Source: Methylohalomonas sp034521715 (GTDB lineage: Bacteria > Pseudomonadota > Gammaproteobacteria > Methylohalomonadales > Methylohalomonadaceae). From it: a stretch of 64,000 bases of DNA. Positions 34,576 through 44,754 of this stretch are shown one piece after another. The DNA lies in NCBI GenBank assembly GCA_034521715.1, contig JAXHLY010000001.1:62001-126000 (forward strand), read 5' to 3'. Below the pieces are notes generated by a model. That model was not told the origin of the DNA, ran no database searches, and saw nothing but the letters and a program-made list of their open reading frames with translations. A program made the position numbers and the translations under genes. The stretch's first letter is position 1; each line of letters opens with the position of its first letter.

Positions 34576-35160
34576 TCATCCTTCGGAAAGCCCGATAGCC
34601 GCTTCCCGTTCCTGCCAGCGACCCTGACTGTCCTTGACGATTTCTCGTAGTTCGACTCTGTCTTCGTAAATATTGGTTATCTTGCCAACATTACGCCCCA
34701 AATAATTACCGACGGTTACCCGGTGAACGACCCCGTCGGGATCTTTGATAATTGCCCAGGTTTCCTGACCGTCTTCAAGTGTCCCCACCATGTTCAAACT
34801 GTCGAGTTCGAACTGTTCAAGTTCTTCACGATTGCGGTGATGAAGCTCGCGGGCCATTTCCTCCGTCAGACCACTATCCTGCTGTTCGCCCTCGGGTGCC
34901 GGGTCTTTCTGATAGAAAAGCTTGAACGGGCTGCGTTTACCCTCCTCGCCCGATCGATAGGCATAGGCTTCGTACGGCCTGATCTCGGGCAAGGGATCAA
35001 TACGTCCACCCGGCCGCGACAGGATATCCTGGGCATAGCTTTCCAGATCGCTCATATCGCGCGAAACACAGCCCGTCAGCAACAGGCTGGATGCCGCTGC
35101 AACGAGAGCCAGCTTAACGGCGGCCGCGGGCTTTCGCTTTTGCCTTGGGCTTGGCATCAT
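34576..35160 (-). CDS. pilP: Type IV pilus inner-membrane lipoprotein PilP
   Basis: 194 residues. Lipobox LLLTGC places the lipidated Cys near residue 31. The periplasmic domain (WAIIKDPDGVVHRVTVGNYLGRN) is the beta-sandwich that links the PilMNO platform to PilQ. It overlaps the pilO 3' end by 47 bp and ends four bases before pilQ. Intact. A start at the second Met is equally possible. Confidence 0.95.
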   Translation of the reverse strand: MMPSPRQKRKPAAAVKLALVAAASSLLLTGCVSRDMSDLESYAQDILSRPGGRIDPLPEIRPYEAYAYRSGEEGKRSPFKLFYQKDPAPEGEQQDSGLTEEMARELHHRNREELEQFELDSLNMVGTLEDGQETWAIIKDPDGVVHRVTVGNYLGRNVGKITNIYEDRVELREIVKDSQGRWQEREAAIGLSEG

Positions 35161-35740
35161 TTATTTCCTCTTCTTCCAGCGCACGGTAGGTCTTGGCAAC
35201 GGCGTTCATCGTCAGCTCATCATCGCTACGACTGATATTCACATTGTGGGTGGTCACAATCCGCGGCAGCTCGGCAATACCACTGACAAATTCACCAAGC
35301 TGGTGATAATCGCCCACCACACGGATATCAATCGGCAACTCGGCATAGAATTCTGCGGGGATCTCATCACCCGGTTTGAACAGCTCGAATTCAAGCCCTG
35401 CGGCAAGACCGGTCTGGGAAATATCCACCAACAGGCCGGCTACCTCGGTCTGGTTGGGCAACTGACGCAGCATGTCGCCGAATGACTGCTCCATTTCCTC
35501 CATCTGCTGTTTCAGTGGTTCCAGATTCGCGGCCTTTTTCTGCTTGATCTCGAATGTCCGGCGAAGTTCCTGTTCCTTGCTCTCGGCCTGGGCCAACTGT
35601 TCCTGCTGGCCGCTGATATCGTAATGGTATGTGGCATAGCCCAGCGCTGCACAGGCAAAAACGATAACAACGATCTTCACCGGCCACGGCCAGGCGCCGA
35701 TATTGCTGGGATCAAGATTTTTAAGTTCGTCGAGCGTCAT
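35114..35740 (-). CDS. pilO: Type IV pilus alignment protein PilO
   Basis: 208 residues. One transmembrane helix (VKIVVIVFACAALGYATY, residues 21-38), a coiled coil (QQEQLAQAESKEQELRR to about residue 95) and a ferredoxin-like C-terminal domain (ELPIDIRVVGDYHQLGEF). It pairs with PilN in the inner membrane. The basic tail (AKAKARGRR) is encoded where it overlaps pilP. Four-base overlap with pilN. Confidence 0.95.
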   Translation of the reverse strand: MTLDELKNLDPSNIGAWPWPVKIVVIVFACAALGYATYHYDISGQQEQLAQAESKEQELRRTFEIKQKKAANLEPLKQQMEEMEQSFGDMLRQLPNQTEVAGLLVDISQTGLAAGLEFELFKPGDEIPAEFYAELPIDIRVVGDYHQLGEFVSGIAELPRIVTTHNVNISRSDDELTMNAVAKTYRALEEEEINDAKPKAKAKARGRR

Positions 35741-36305
35741 GCCTTGTCCTCTTCACCCTCGGCCTGTGGAATCACCTGGTTGAAACGCAGGGTAAAGTTA
35801 CTGATCCGCAAACCTTCAGCTGTCTCTGCCTGGATAATGTCGAGCTTGGGATCTTCCAGCCAATCCGAGCTTTCCAGGTTGCGCATGAACGACGATACAC
35901 GGGCATTGGATTGCGCCATGCCATTAATGGTTATGTTCTTGCCTGACTGTTCAACCTTGGTGACACTCACACCTTCCGGCAAACTGGTTACCAGTTCGTC
36001 GAACAAACGTACTATAAGAGGCCGGTTGGTCTGCAGCTGCTCAATAGCACGCATGCGCGCCAGCAGTCTTTCTTTCTCCCGCTCCAGATCCTCGATTTCC
36101 TTGATCTTCTCATCCAGCTTCGCGATCTGGGTCTCCAGGAACTGATTACGCATATCCTGATGGCCAATGCGCTGCGTGTAATGAAGGTGAACAGCACCCC
36201 AGAGCAGCAACGTAATAGCGGCTGCAACCCCAGAATGGTGAAAAATTCTATCTGCTGCTGTTTGCGCCGTTCCTCACGCCAGGGCAATAGGTTGATTCTG
36301 GCCAT
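35737..36305 (-). CDS. pilN: Type IV pilus assembly protein PilN (one frameshift)
   Basis: The PilM-binding N-terminal motif INLLPWREERR is at residue 4, followed by a membrane helix, a coiled coil (IAKLDEKIKEIEDLEREK) and a ferredoxin-like domain. The frame breaks inside the helix near 36222, where CTGGGGTTGC probably lost one G of a G5 run; restored it reads LGVAAAITLLLWGAVH. About 189 residues. Its start overlaps the pilM stop by one base. Confidence 0.93.
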
Positions 36306-37369
36306 CAGTCAAACCCCCGTAATGCCAGTCCGCAGGTGACCATCATCGCTGGTGAATCATTTGCCAGGGCCTGTGCAGGAATACGTGATGCCACGGCCAT
36401 ATCGGCAAATGGATTAGCAATTGACGCGGGCAGCCCGATACGGTCTGTCACAACCTCGGCGATACCCGGGATCGAGGCACAGCCGCCGGCGATAAACAAA
36501 TGATCGATGTTGCTGATCTGGCTGGAAGAATAAAAGAACTGCTGGGCGCGGCCGATCTGCTGGGCCATGGATTCCTTGAACGGTTCCAGTACTTCGGGCT
36601 CATAGTTTTCCGGCAACCCGCCCTGACGCTTGGCCAGCCCCGCCTCTTCATAGGACAGGCCATATCGTCGCTGGATTTCTTCCGTAAGTTGACTGCCACC
36701 GAAAGCCTGCTCGCGCGAATAAACGATCTTCATGTTCTCGAGCACGCTGAAGGTGGTCACCGTGGCGCCGACATCCGCAACCGCGACGATCTTGTTGGCG
36801 GCGTCGGCACCAAACACGGATTCGGCCAGCAGGCGGACCGTATTTTCCAGAGCAAAGGCCTCGACATCGATGACCTTGGCAGTAAGACCCCCGACCTCAA
36901 GGGCGGCGACACGCACATCGACATTGTCACTGCGCGAAGCGGCGAGCAGCACGTCGACACGCTCGGGAGCGTTGTCGGAAGGACCGAGGACCTCGAAGTC
37001 CATGCTCACTTCCTCCAGCGGGAAAGGAATATACTGATCGGCTTCAACCTGGATCTGACTCTCCATATCTTCCTCGGAGAGATTGGCCGGCATGTTGATG
37101 ATCTTGGTAATGACAGCGGAACCGGCGACGGCGGCGGCGGCCTGTTTGTTTTTGGTACCCGATTTTTTAACGGCCCGGCCTATGGCCTCGCCCACTGCCT
37201 CTACATCAGATATATTTTTATCTATGACGGAATTGGACGGTAACGGCTCAACAGCGTAGCTTTCCACCCGGTAACGGCCACCGCTGCGGCTGAGTTCGAG
37301 TAGTTTTACGGCGGTGGCACTGATATCAATGCCAACCACCGGAATCGATTTCTTTTGGAAGAGCGGCAC
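36305..37369 (-). CDS. pilM: Type IV pilus assembly ATPase PilM
   Basis: 354 residues, intact. Actin/FtsA-like cytoplasmic protein that binds the PilN tail. Visible phosphate-loop segments VVGIDISATAVKLLEL (residue 11), AVADVGATVTTFSVLE and LFIAGGCASIPGIAEVV. The start is GTG at 37369 with AAGGAA nine bases upstream. First gene of pilMNOPQ; divergent from ponA. Confidence 0.96.
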   Translation of the reverse strand: MPLFQKKSIPVVGIDISATAVKLLELSRSGGRYRVESYAVEPLPSNSVIDKNISDVEAVGEAIGRAVKKSGTKNKQAAAAVAGSAVITKIINMPANLSEEDMESQIQVEADQYIPFPLEEVSMDFEVLGPSDNAPERVDVLLAASRSDNVDVRVAALEVGGLTAKVIDVEAFALENTVRLLAESVFGADAANKIVAVADVGATVTTFSVLENMKIVYSREQAFGGSQLTEEIQRRYGLSYEEAGLAKRQGGLPENYEPEVLEPFKESMAQQIGRAQQFFYSSSQISNIDHLFIAGGCASIPGIAEVVTDRIGLPASIANPFADMAVASRIPAQALANDSPAMMVTCGLALRGFD

Positions 37370-37559
37370 GTAATTTTTCCTTTTAAAGCCCGCGCTTATC
37401 TCGCATTTATAGAATGCAGATTAACTGTTTAATGCGACTATAGCCAACGATGACTTAAAAAACAAATACTTTTTTTATGTTTTTCAACAAAATACACAAA
37501 ATTAAGACATAAACCATTCATATCCAAAATATAGGGCTGTTCCTGATTCGTACCACAAT
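37370..37559. promoter_or_regulatory. AT-rich divergent promoter region between pilM and ponA
   Basis: 190 bp, strikingly AT-rich compared with its neighbours (37440-37540). It must contain promoters in both directions. Toward pilM a TATAAA lies within a small palindrome GCATT-CTATA-AATGC (37404-37420). I cannot define -35 boxes or a sigma-54 site. Confidence 0.45.
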
Positions 37560-40058
37560 ATGTTGAGATTCCTGTTTAACGCATTACTGGGCCTGCTGCT
37601 GCTGGGCGTGGTTTCCGTGGCCCTTGCGGCCTGGTATGTCATACCGCAATTACCCGAGATCGATGCCCTCCGCGATGTCGAGCTGCAGGTTCCATTGCGG
37701 GTCTACAGTCACTCCGGTTCACTGATAGCCGAGTTCGGCGAGATGCGCCGGACGCCGGTCGATATTGATGATGTACCGCCGGAATTCATCCATGCATTCC
37801 TCGCCGCCGAGGATGATCGCTTCTATGACCATCCCGGGGTCGACTGGCAGGGACTCCTGCGAGCCGCCATCCACCTGGTCAGGACCGGCGAAAAAACCCA
37901 GGGCGGCAGCACCATCACTATGCAGGTCGCGCGCAATTTCTTCCTCAGCCGCGAAAAAACCTACCTGCGCAAGCTCAACGAGATATTCCTGGCCCTGAAG
38001 ATCGAGCGCGAACTCAGCAAGAAGGAAATCCTCGATCTCTACCTCAACAAGATCTATCTGGGTCAGCGTGCCTACGGCGTCGGTGCCGCGGCCCACGTCT
38101 ATTACGGCACGACACCGGACAGCCTCACGCTGGCGCAGATGGCCATGATCGCCGGCCTGCCCAAGGCCCCGTCTGCCACCAATCCGGTATCGAATCCGGA
38201 ACGGGCCCGCGAGCGACGGACCTATGTGCTCAACCGCATGAAGCATCTCGGCTATATCGACAGTTATGAATACGGCCTGGCAGTCAATGCGCCGGTTGCC
38301 GTGAAAATCCATCACACCGATACGGAAGTCGAGGCACCTTACGTCGCCGAGATGGTGCGCAAGTACATGGTGGACCAGTACGGCGAGGAAGCGGCCTATA
38401 CCAGGGGCTACCGGGTTTACACCACGATCCGCGATGAACTGCAGGACGCCGCCAACAAGGCATTGCGAAAGGCCCTGCGCGACTATGACGAACGCCATGG
38501 TTACCGTGGGCCGGAGCATCATTACGAACTTGAGAATAATGCCGATGAGGCGGCATGGGCCCGGCTATTGGGTGACTACACTACTGTAGGCGGCCTGCGG
38601 CCGGCGCTGATTACGGCTGTTAACGAACGCAGTGCCACCGCCTATGTACGTAATACCGGTACGATTGAAATCGGCTGGGAAGGACTTTCCTGGGCCCGGC
38701 TCTATAAAACGAACAACTGGCGTGGCGAAAAACCTGACAGTGCCAGTGATGTTGTCGCCGTCGGCGATATCGTCCGCGTAACGGCAATCGAACAGCCGCC
38801 GGCGGAGACGGCCGCGGACGACAACGGCGATACCGGTGCCGATGCAGCGGCGGAGCCCGACCGCATCTGGCGGTTAAGCCAGTTGCCGAAAGTCGAGGGT
38901 GCGCTGGTATCGCTGGACCCGCGGGACGGCGCCACCCTGGCGCTGGTCGGCGGTTTCGATTTCCAGCGCAGCAAGTTCAACCGCGTCACTCAGGCGCTGC
39001 GCCAGCCGGGGTCGAGTTTCAAACCCTTCATTTATTCGGCGGCGCTGGCCAATGGCTTCACCCCGGCCAGCATTATTAATGACGCCCCGGTGGTGTTTCC
39101 CGACAGCAGTCTTGAGGATGTCTGGCGGCCGAAAAACTACAGCGGCAAGACCTACGGTCCGACGCGCCTGCGCGAGGCCCTGATCCATTCCCGCAACCTG
39201 GTTTCGATCCGGCTGCTGCATGCCGTCGGCGTGCCTGTCGTCATGGATCATCTGCAGCGGTTCGGTTTTGATACCGAACGGCTGTCGGCCAATCTGTCCC
39301 TGGCGCTCGGCAGCGGTGCCGTTACCCCTTATGAACTGGCCCGCGCCTACAGTGTTTTCGCCAACGGCGGTTTTCTGATCGAGCCCTATTTCGTCGACCG
39401 CATCGAACGCTCGGATGATGAAGGCGTGGTGTTCGAGGCCAGCCCGCTGATCGCCTGCGATACCTGTGAACAGCAGGACACTGGCCACGATGATACGACC
39501 GTTGCCGGCGAGGGACTGCTGGAAGGCGCCGGCCTCATACCCGCGATGATCGAGCGCGAAGACTACGCCCCGCGTACGCTGGATGCCCCGAATGCCTGGC
39601 TGATCACCTCCATGACCCAGGACGTGGTCCGCCGCGGCACCGGCGCCCGCGCCTACCGTGAACTGGGCCGTAATGATCTGTCCGGCAAGACGGGCACCAC
39701 CAACGATCAGCGTGATGCCTGGTTCGCCGGCTTCAATCATGACATGGTCACGGTCGCATGGGTCGGTTTCGATCAGTACCAGCCACTGGGTAATCGTGAA
39801 ACCGGGTCGCGGGCGGCGCTGCCCATGTGGGTTGATTACATGCGCGTGGCACTGGAAGATCGGCCCGAATCCACGTTACCGCGCCCCGACGGCCTGGTGA
39901 ATGCGCGTATCGATCCGGATACCGGCAAGCTGGCACGGACGGATGACCCGGATGCCATCTTCGAGGTGTTCCCGGCCGGTCGTGTACCGACAGAATACAG
40001 CCGCGATCAACAGGCCGATGTATACAACAATGACGGCTATTCCGAGCAGCTATTCTGA
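37560..40058 (+). CDS. mrcA: Penicillin-binding protein 1A
   Basis: Bifunctional peptidoglycan glycosyltransferase/transpeptidase (also called ponA), 832 residues, intact. A membrane anchor (residues 4-28) precedes the GT51 domain with EDDRFYDHPGVDW (catalytic Glu near residue 82) and GGSTITMQVARNFFL. An OB-like insert spans about 320-420. The transpeptidase has SSFKPF (Ser nucleophile, near 486), HSRN (near 543) and KTGTTND (near 710). Faces away from pilM, the common arrangement in gammaproteobacteria. Confidence 0.96.
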   Translation: MLRFLFNALLGLLLLGVVSVALAAWYVIPQLPEIDALRDVELQVPLRVYSHSGSLIAEFGEMRRTPVDIDDVPPEFIHAFLAAEDDRFYDHPGVDWQGLLRAAIHLVRTGEKTQGGSTITMQVARNFFLSREKTYLRKLNEIFLALKIERELSKKEILDLYLNKIYLGQRAYGVGAAAHVYYGTTPDSLTLAQMAMIAGLPKAPSATNPVSNPERARERRTYVLNRMKHLGYIDSYEYGLAVNAPVAVKIHHTDTEVEAPYVAEMVRKYMVDQYGEEAAYTRGYRVYTTIRDELQDAANKALRKALRDYDERHGYRGPEHHYELENNADEAAWARLLGDYTTVGGLRPALITAVNERSATAYVRNTGTIEIGWEGLSWARLYKTNNWRGEKPDSASDVVAVGDIVRVTAIEQPPAETAADDNGDTGADAAAEPDRIWRLSQLPKVEGALVSLDPRDGATLALVGGFDFQRSKFNRVTQALRQPGSSFKPFIYSAALANGFTPASIINDAPVVFPDSSLEDVWRPKNYSGKTYGPTRLREALIHSRNLVSIRLLHAVGVPVVMDHLQRFGFDTERLSANLSLALGSGAVTPYELARAYSVFANGGFLIEPYFVDRIERSDDEGVVFEASPLIACDTCEQQDTGHDDTTVAGEGLLEGAGLIPAMIEREDYAPRTLDAPNAWLITSMTQDVVRRGTGARAYRELGRNDLSGKTGTTNDQRDAWFAGFNHDMVTVAWVGFDQYQPLGNRETGSRAALPMWVDYMRVALEDRPESTLPRPDGLVNARIDPDTGKLARTDDPDAIFEVFPAGRVPTEYSRDQQADVYNNDGYSEQLF

Positions 40059-40081
40059 ACGTCACTGACGATCCACGTACG

Positions 40082-40699
40082 ATGACTGTGCGTTCGAAAT
40101 CCACCCGGCAGATACGCCTGGAGCTGGCCCATCTCGCGGCGCGGCTGGTGGCTGTTGACGGTGTCAATGATTACCTGACCGCCAAGCGCAAGGCCGCTGC
40201 CAGGCTTGGCGTCAATAACCGCCAGCAGTTGCCCAGCAACCAGGAGATCGAACAGGCGCTGACGGATTACCAGCGCCTGTTCCAGGGCGCGACTCAGCCG
40301 CAACTGCTGCAGCAGTTGCGTGAACTCGCACTGGAGGCCATGTCCATGCTGCGCGCATTCCGGCCGCGTCTGGCCGGCGCCGTCGCCGACGGCACCGCCG
40401 GCAGACACAGCGAGATCAGCCTGCACCTGTATGCCGATGCGATCGAAGAGGTCGCCATGCAGCTCATCGATCATGATATTCCCTATGAAAGCTGTGAACG
40501 ACGCATCCGCGTCAATGCGGCAACCGTCAGCAACTATCCGGCCTACCGCTTCCTGGCCAGCGGCTATCCCGTCGTATTGATCATTTTTCCCCTGAAAGAT
40601 CGCAACCAGACACCATTAAGCCCGACCGACGGCCGTGCCATGCTGCGGCTGTCTGCCGCGGAACTGCGCCGGCTGCTGGCCACCAGCGAATCGGCCTGA
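40082..40699 (+). CDS. Conserved-looking hypothetical protein
   Basis: 205 residues, soluble, mostly helical and rich in Ala, Leu and Arg. I do not recognise the family. The first half resembles a helical DNA- or RNA-associated region (QIRLELAHLAARLVAVDGV, NDYLTAKRKAAARLGV). The second has SEISLHLYADAIEEVAMQLIDH and VVLIIFPLKD, which look like a nucleotidyltransferase-type alpha/beta fold, but no catalytic GS motif is seen. It starts 23 bp after mrcA and ends nine bases before priA, so it probably shares their transcript. Confidence 0.65.
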   Translation: MTVRSKSTRQIRLELAHLAARLVAVDGVNDYLTAKRKAAARLGVNNRQQLPSNQEIEQALTDYQRLFQGATQPQLLQQLRELALEAMSMLRAFRPRLAGAVADGTAGRHSEISLHLYADAIEEVAMQLIDHDIPYESCERRIRVNAATVSNYPAYRFLASGYPVVLIIFPLKDRNQTPLSPTDGRAMLRLSAAELRRLLATSESA

Positions 40700-40708
40700 C
40701 AGCCGTCG

Positions 40709-42925
40709 ATGACGCCGGGCGGCCGATATCTCCTGATCGCACTGGCGACGCCGCTGCGGCGCCTGTTTACCTATCTGCCACCGGCTGACCCCGACACCGC
40801 CGGTACTGCGCTGCAGCCCGGCCAACGCGTGATCGTGCCATTCGGCAGCCGCCGGCGGGTGGGATCGATCATGGGCCATAGCAATGAAGCCGTGGTTGAT
40901 GCCGGCAGGTTGAAACGGATCAGTTCAGTAATAGATGAGCAGTCGATACTGCCCGACTCGCACCTGGCACTGCTGCGCTGGGCCAGTGATTACTACCAGC
41001 ATCCCGTCGGCGAGGCCGTGTTCACCAGCCTGCCCGCGCGGCTGCGCCAGGGCGCGCCGGCAATACTGGACGTGCCCCGTGGCTGGCAATTCAATCCCGA
41101 TGGCCCGGCCGTGGACATGCCCCGGCCCGGTGCCAGGGCACCACGGCAGGCCGAATTGCTGGCATTATTCGAAAACCGTTACCCGGCGACATTGACTGCA
41201 ACAGACATAGCCGCGGCCGGCATCGGCAACTGGCGCGCGCCGCTAAAGGCGCTGGCCGAACGTGGCTGGGTACGCGAGGTGGCGCTGAATGACCGGTACC
41301 GAGAGTCGCCGCCTCTGGAACAGCCGCTGACATTAAACAGGTACCAGCAACAGGCGCTGGCGGCCATCCGTGATTCGTTCGGCCGCCACCGCGCCCATTT
41401 ATTGGAAGGCGTCACCGGCAGCGGCAAGACCGAAGTCTATCTGCAGGCAACGGCGGCCGTGCTGGAACAGGGCCGCCAGTGCCTGTTGCTGTTGCCGGAG
41501 ATCGCCCTGACACCACAGCTGGTGCGGCGTTTTGAACGCCGCTTCGGCCCCAGGCTGGCCATTCTCCATTCCGGACTAACCGACACCGACCGCTGCCAGG
41601 CCTGGCTGCGGGCGCGGGACGGCAGTGCCGACGTCGTGCTCGGTACGCGCTCGGCCGTATGGACGCCGCTGAAAAACCCCGGCCTTATTATCGTTGATGA
41701 AGAACACGACCTGTCTTACAAGCAGCAGGACGGTTTCCGTTACCACGCCCGCGATGTCGCCATCATGCGTGCCTACCGGGAGTCGATCCCGATCGTGCTG
41801 GGATCGGCTACACCGTCACTGGAATCACTGTTGAACGCAGGCCAGGGCCGCTACGAGTATCTGCCGCTGCCCGAGCGCGCCGGCACCGCGAAATCCCCGG
41901 ACCTGCATGTACTGGATATCCGTCAAAGTCCCATGCGCGGCGCCCTGTCCGAAGGCTTCCTGAAAATGCTGGACGACAACCTTGCCGCCGGGCGCCAGTC
42001 ACTGCTGTTTTTGAACCGGCGCGGCTTCGCCCCGGTGCTGTTGTGCCATGAATGCGGCTGGACCGCGACCTGCCACCGTTGTGACACGGCCATGACTTAC
42101 CACAAGCAGCGGCAGCGTTTGTGCTGTCATCACTGCGGCCATGAACACCGGCGTCCCGACACCTGCCCCGGCTGCGGGGGCAAACTGATCGAGGTTGGAC
42201 ATGGCACCGAACGCCTGGAACAGACACTCGCGGAAGCCCTGCCGGCGGCACGCATACTGCGCATCGATCGCGACAGCACCCGCCGCCGCGGCGCCCTCGA
42301 GGATCTGCTGCGCAGCGCGCACAGCGGCGAAGCCGATATCCTCGTCGGCACACAGATGCTGGCCAAGGGTCATCACTTTCCGTCGGTATCACTGGTCGGC
42401 ATTGTCGAGGCCGATGGCGGCCTGTTCAGCACCGATTTCCGGGCGCTGGAACACCTCGCCCAGTTGATCGTGCAGGTCAGCGGCCGCGCCGGCCGCGCCG
42501 AACACCCCGGCACCGTTGTTATCCAGACTCATCATCCGGATCATCCGCTGCTGCGGACGCTGACCGAAGACGGTTACCCGGCATTCGCCAAGGCGGCACT
42601 GGCGGAGCGCGAAATGCTGCAGCTGCCGCCCTACAGTTATCTGGCGCTGATGCGCGCGGAGGCCAAGCAGTCGGCCGCCGCCGAGCGCTTTCTCCAGGAG
42701 GCACGGCAACTGATCCCGGATACCGCTGATGTGGAAGTACTCGGGCCTGTGCCGGCACCGCGGCCGCGCCGCTCCGGTTACCAGCGCCTGCAACTGCTGC
42801 TGCAATCCCCGCAGCGTCCGCGTCTGCAGCGGATTCTTGGTGGCTGGCTGGACGGCGTCGAACAACTCAAGAGTGCGCGCCATGTGCGCTGGTCGATCGA
42901 TGTCGATCCGCAGGAAATGGGATGA
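40709..42925 (+). CDS. priA: Primosomal replication protein N', helicase PriA
   Basis: 738 residues, intact. Restarts stalled forks. An N-terminal DNA-binding domain (ALATPLRRLFTYLPP) leads to the SF2 core: Walker A GVTGSGKTEVYL (near residue 235), DEEHDLSYKQQDG (near 330) and GSATPSLES. Zinc ligands are in CHECGWTATCHRCD and CCHHCGHEHRRPDTCPGCG (446-490). QVSGRAGRA is motif VI. In Pseudomonas priA is also next to argS. Confidence 0.96.
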   Translation: MTPGGRYLLIALATPLRRLFTYLPPADPDTAGTALQPGQRVIVPFGSRRRVGSIMGHSNEAVVDAGRLKRISSVIDEQSILPDSHLALLRWASDYYQHPVGEAVFTSLPARLRQGAPAILDVPRGWQFNPDGPAVDMPRPGARAPRQAELLALFENRYPATLTATDIAAAGIGNWRAPLKALAERGWVREVALNDRYRESPPLEQPLTLNRYQQQALAAIRDSFGRHRAHLLEGVTGSGKTEVYLQATAAVLEQGRQCLLLLPEIALTPQLVRRFERRFGPRLAILHSGLTDTDRCQAWLRARDGSADVVLGTRSAVWTPLKNPGLIIVDEEHDLSYKQQDGFRYHARDVAIMRAYRESIPIVLGSATPSLESLLNAGQGRYEYLPLPERAGTAKSPDLHVLDIRQSPMRGALSEGFLKMLDDNLAAGRQSLLFLNRRGFAPVLLCHECGWTATCHRCDTAMTYHKQRQRLCCHHCGHEHRRPDTCPGCGGKLIEVGHGTERLEQTLAEALPAARILRIDRDSTRRRGALEDLLRSAHSGEADILVGTQMLAKGHHFPSVSLVGIVEADGGLFSTDFRALEHLAQLIVQVSGRAGRAEHPGTVVIQTHHPDHPLLRTLTEDGYPAFAKAALAEREMLQLPPYSYLALMRAEAKQSAAAERFLQEARQLIPDTADVEVLGPVPAPRPRRSGYQRLQLLLQSPQRPRLQRILGGWLDGVEQLKSARHVRWSIDVDPQEMG

Positions 42926-43071
42926 AGGCGCGTTCCTCGTTCCTCGTTTGATACAGTCCGCGAATGAACGCAAATACACGCCAACAGAATGACGTGTATT
43001 TTGGCACGGGCAACTCGATACGAAAGCAACCTTCTCGCATCCGAGCCATCAGGGTATGATCGGCGCCTTTT

Positions 43072-44754
43072 ATGAAACAGCATATATCACATCTGATCAG
43101 CCAGGCGCTGGACAAGGTCGCTACCGAAAACGGCTTCGGGCTGCCGGCGGATTTCAGCATCCAGATTGAACGCGCACGCGCGCGTGAACATGGCGATTTC
43201 GCCGCCAATACGGCGATGATGCTGGCGCGGGTGGCAAAACAGAAACCGCGTGACATCGCCCAACAGATCGTCGACAGGTTACCGGCCTCGGACATGGTGG
43301 ATCATGTCGAGATCGCGGGCCCGGGGTTCATTAATTTTTTTCTGACCCCTGCCGCATACCAGTCGCTTATCAAGACCATCCTCGAGTCAGGCGAGCAATA
43401 CGGGCGGGGGAAACGGCGCGGGGAACCGGTAATGGTGGAATTCGTATCCGCGAATCCGACCGGCCCCCTGCATATCGGTCACGGTCGCGGTGCCGCGGTT
43501 GGCGACTGCCTCGGCCGCGTACTGGAAGCGGCGGGATATGATGTCAGCCGTGAGTTCTATTACAACGATGCCGGCCAGCAGATAACCAATCTGGTTGCAT
43601 CCGTACAGGCACGCTGCCACGGACTGACGCCGGCTGATCACAACTGGCCTGCCGACGGCTACCGCGGAGAATATATACAGGAGGTTGCCGACGCCTATCT
43701 GAAACGCGAAACCGTACATGCCGAAGACCTGGACGTCACCGGCGCCGGCGATCCCGATGATGTGGAAGCGATCCGGCATTTCGCGGTGGCCTATCTGCGA
43801 CGCGAGCAGGATAACGATCTGAGGGCATTCGGCGTCAGCTTCGACAACTATTTCCTCGAATCCTCCCTGTATACCGACGGCAGGGTCGAAGAGATTGTCA
43901 GTATATTAATTGCCAAAGACCACACCTACGAGCGTGACGGGGCGCTGTGGTTACGCACTACCGAGTTCGGCGATGACAAGGACCGTGTCATGCGCAAGGC
44001 CGGTGGCAACTATACTTATTTCGTGCCCGATATCGCCTATCACGTCAGCAAGTGGCAGCGCGGCTTTCGCCGTGTCATTAATGAACAGGGGGCGGACCAC
44101 CATTCGACCATCACCCGCGTGCGCGCCGGCCTGCAGGCCCTGGAAATGGGCATCCCCGCCGGCTGGCCCGAATATGTGCTGCACCAGATGGTCACGGTGA
44201 TGCGCGGCGGCGAGGAAGTGAAACTGTCCAAACGGGCCGGATCCTACGTGACGCTGCGCGACCTGATTGATGAAGTCGGCTGTGATGCAACGCGCTATTT
44301 TCTGATATCACGCAAGGCCGATTCACAGCTGACTTTTGATATCGACCTGGCACTGTCACAATCCAATGACAATCCCGTATATTACATACAGTATGCCCAT
44401 GCCCGCATATGCAGTGTATTTCGGCAACTGGCTGAACGTGGTCACAAGCATGATCAACAACTCGGTCTCGAAACCGTGGACAGGCTTTCTACTACCGAGG
44501 AACAGGATCTGCTGGTGACACTGTCACGCTATTCCGAGATAATCGAACTCGCGGCCGCCAACCTGGAACCGCATCTGCTGGCTTATTACCTGCGCGACCT
44601 GGCCGGGGAATTTCATATCTACTATAACAGTCACCAGTTTATCGTTGACGACACGGAGCTCCGCAATGCACGGCTCTGCCTGGCCAGTGCCATTCGCCAG
44701 GTGATACGAAACGGTCTTGGCCTGCTCGGCGTCTCCGCCCCGGATAACATGTAA
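43072..44754 (+). CDS. argS: Arginyl-tRNA synthetase
   Basis: 560 residues, intact. Class I synthetase with HIGHGRGAAVGD (HIGH, residue 134) and KLSKRAGSYV (KMSKS equivalent, residue 384). The Add-1 N-terminal domain and a C-terminal DALR anticodon-binding domain (LEPHLLAYYLRDLAGEFH) are present. The upstream 146 bp contain a short direct duplication (GTTCCTC twice). One base after its stop the SPOR protein begins. Confidence 0.96.
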   Translation: MKQHISHLISQALDKVATENGFGLPADFSIQIERARAREHGDFAANTAMMLARVAKQKPRDIAQQIVDRLPASDMVDHVEIAGPGFINFFLTPAAYQSLIKTILESGEQYGRGKRRGEPVMVEFVSANPTGPLHIGHGRGAAVGDCLGRVLEAAGYDVSREFYYNDAGQQITNLVASVQARCHGLTPADHNWPADGYRGEYIQEVADAYLKRETVHAEDLDVTGAGDPDDVEAIRHFAVAYLRREQDNDLRAFGVSFDNYFLESSLYTDGRVEEIVSILIAKDHTYERDGALWLRTTEFGDDKDRVMRKAGGNYTYFVPDIAYHVSKWQRGFRRVINEQGADHHSTITRVRAGLQALEMGIPAGWPEYVLHQMVTVMRGGEEVKLSKRAGSYVTLRDLIDEVGCDATRYFLISRKADSQLTFDIDLALSQSNDNPVYYIQYAHARICSVFRQLAERGHKHDQQLGLETVDRLSTTEEQDLLVTLSRYSEIIELAAANLEPHLLAYYLRDLAGEFHIYYNSHQFIVDDTELRNARLCLASAIRQVIRNGLGLLGVSAPDNM

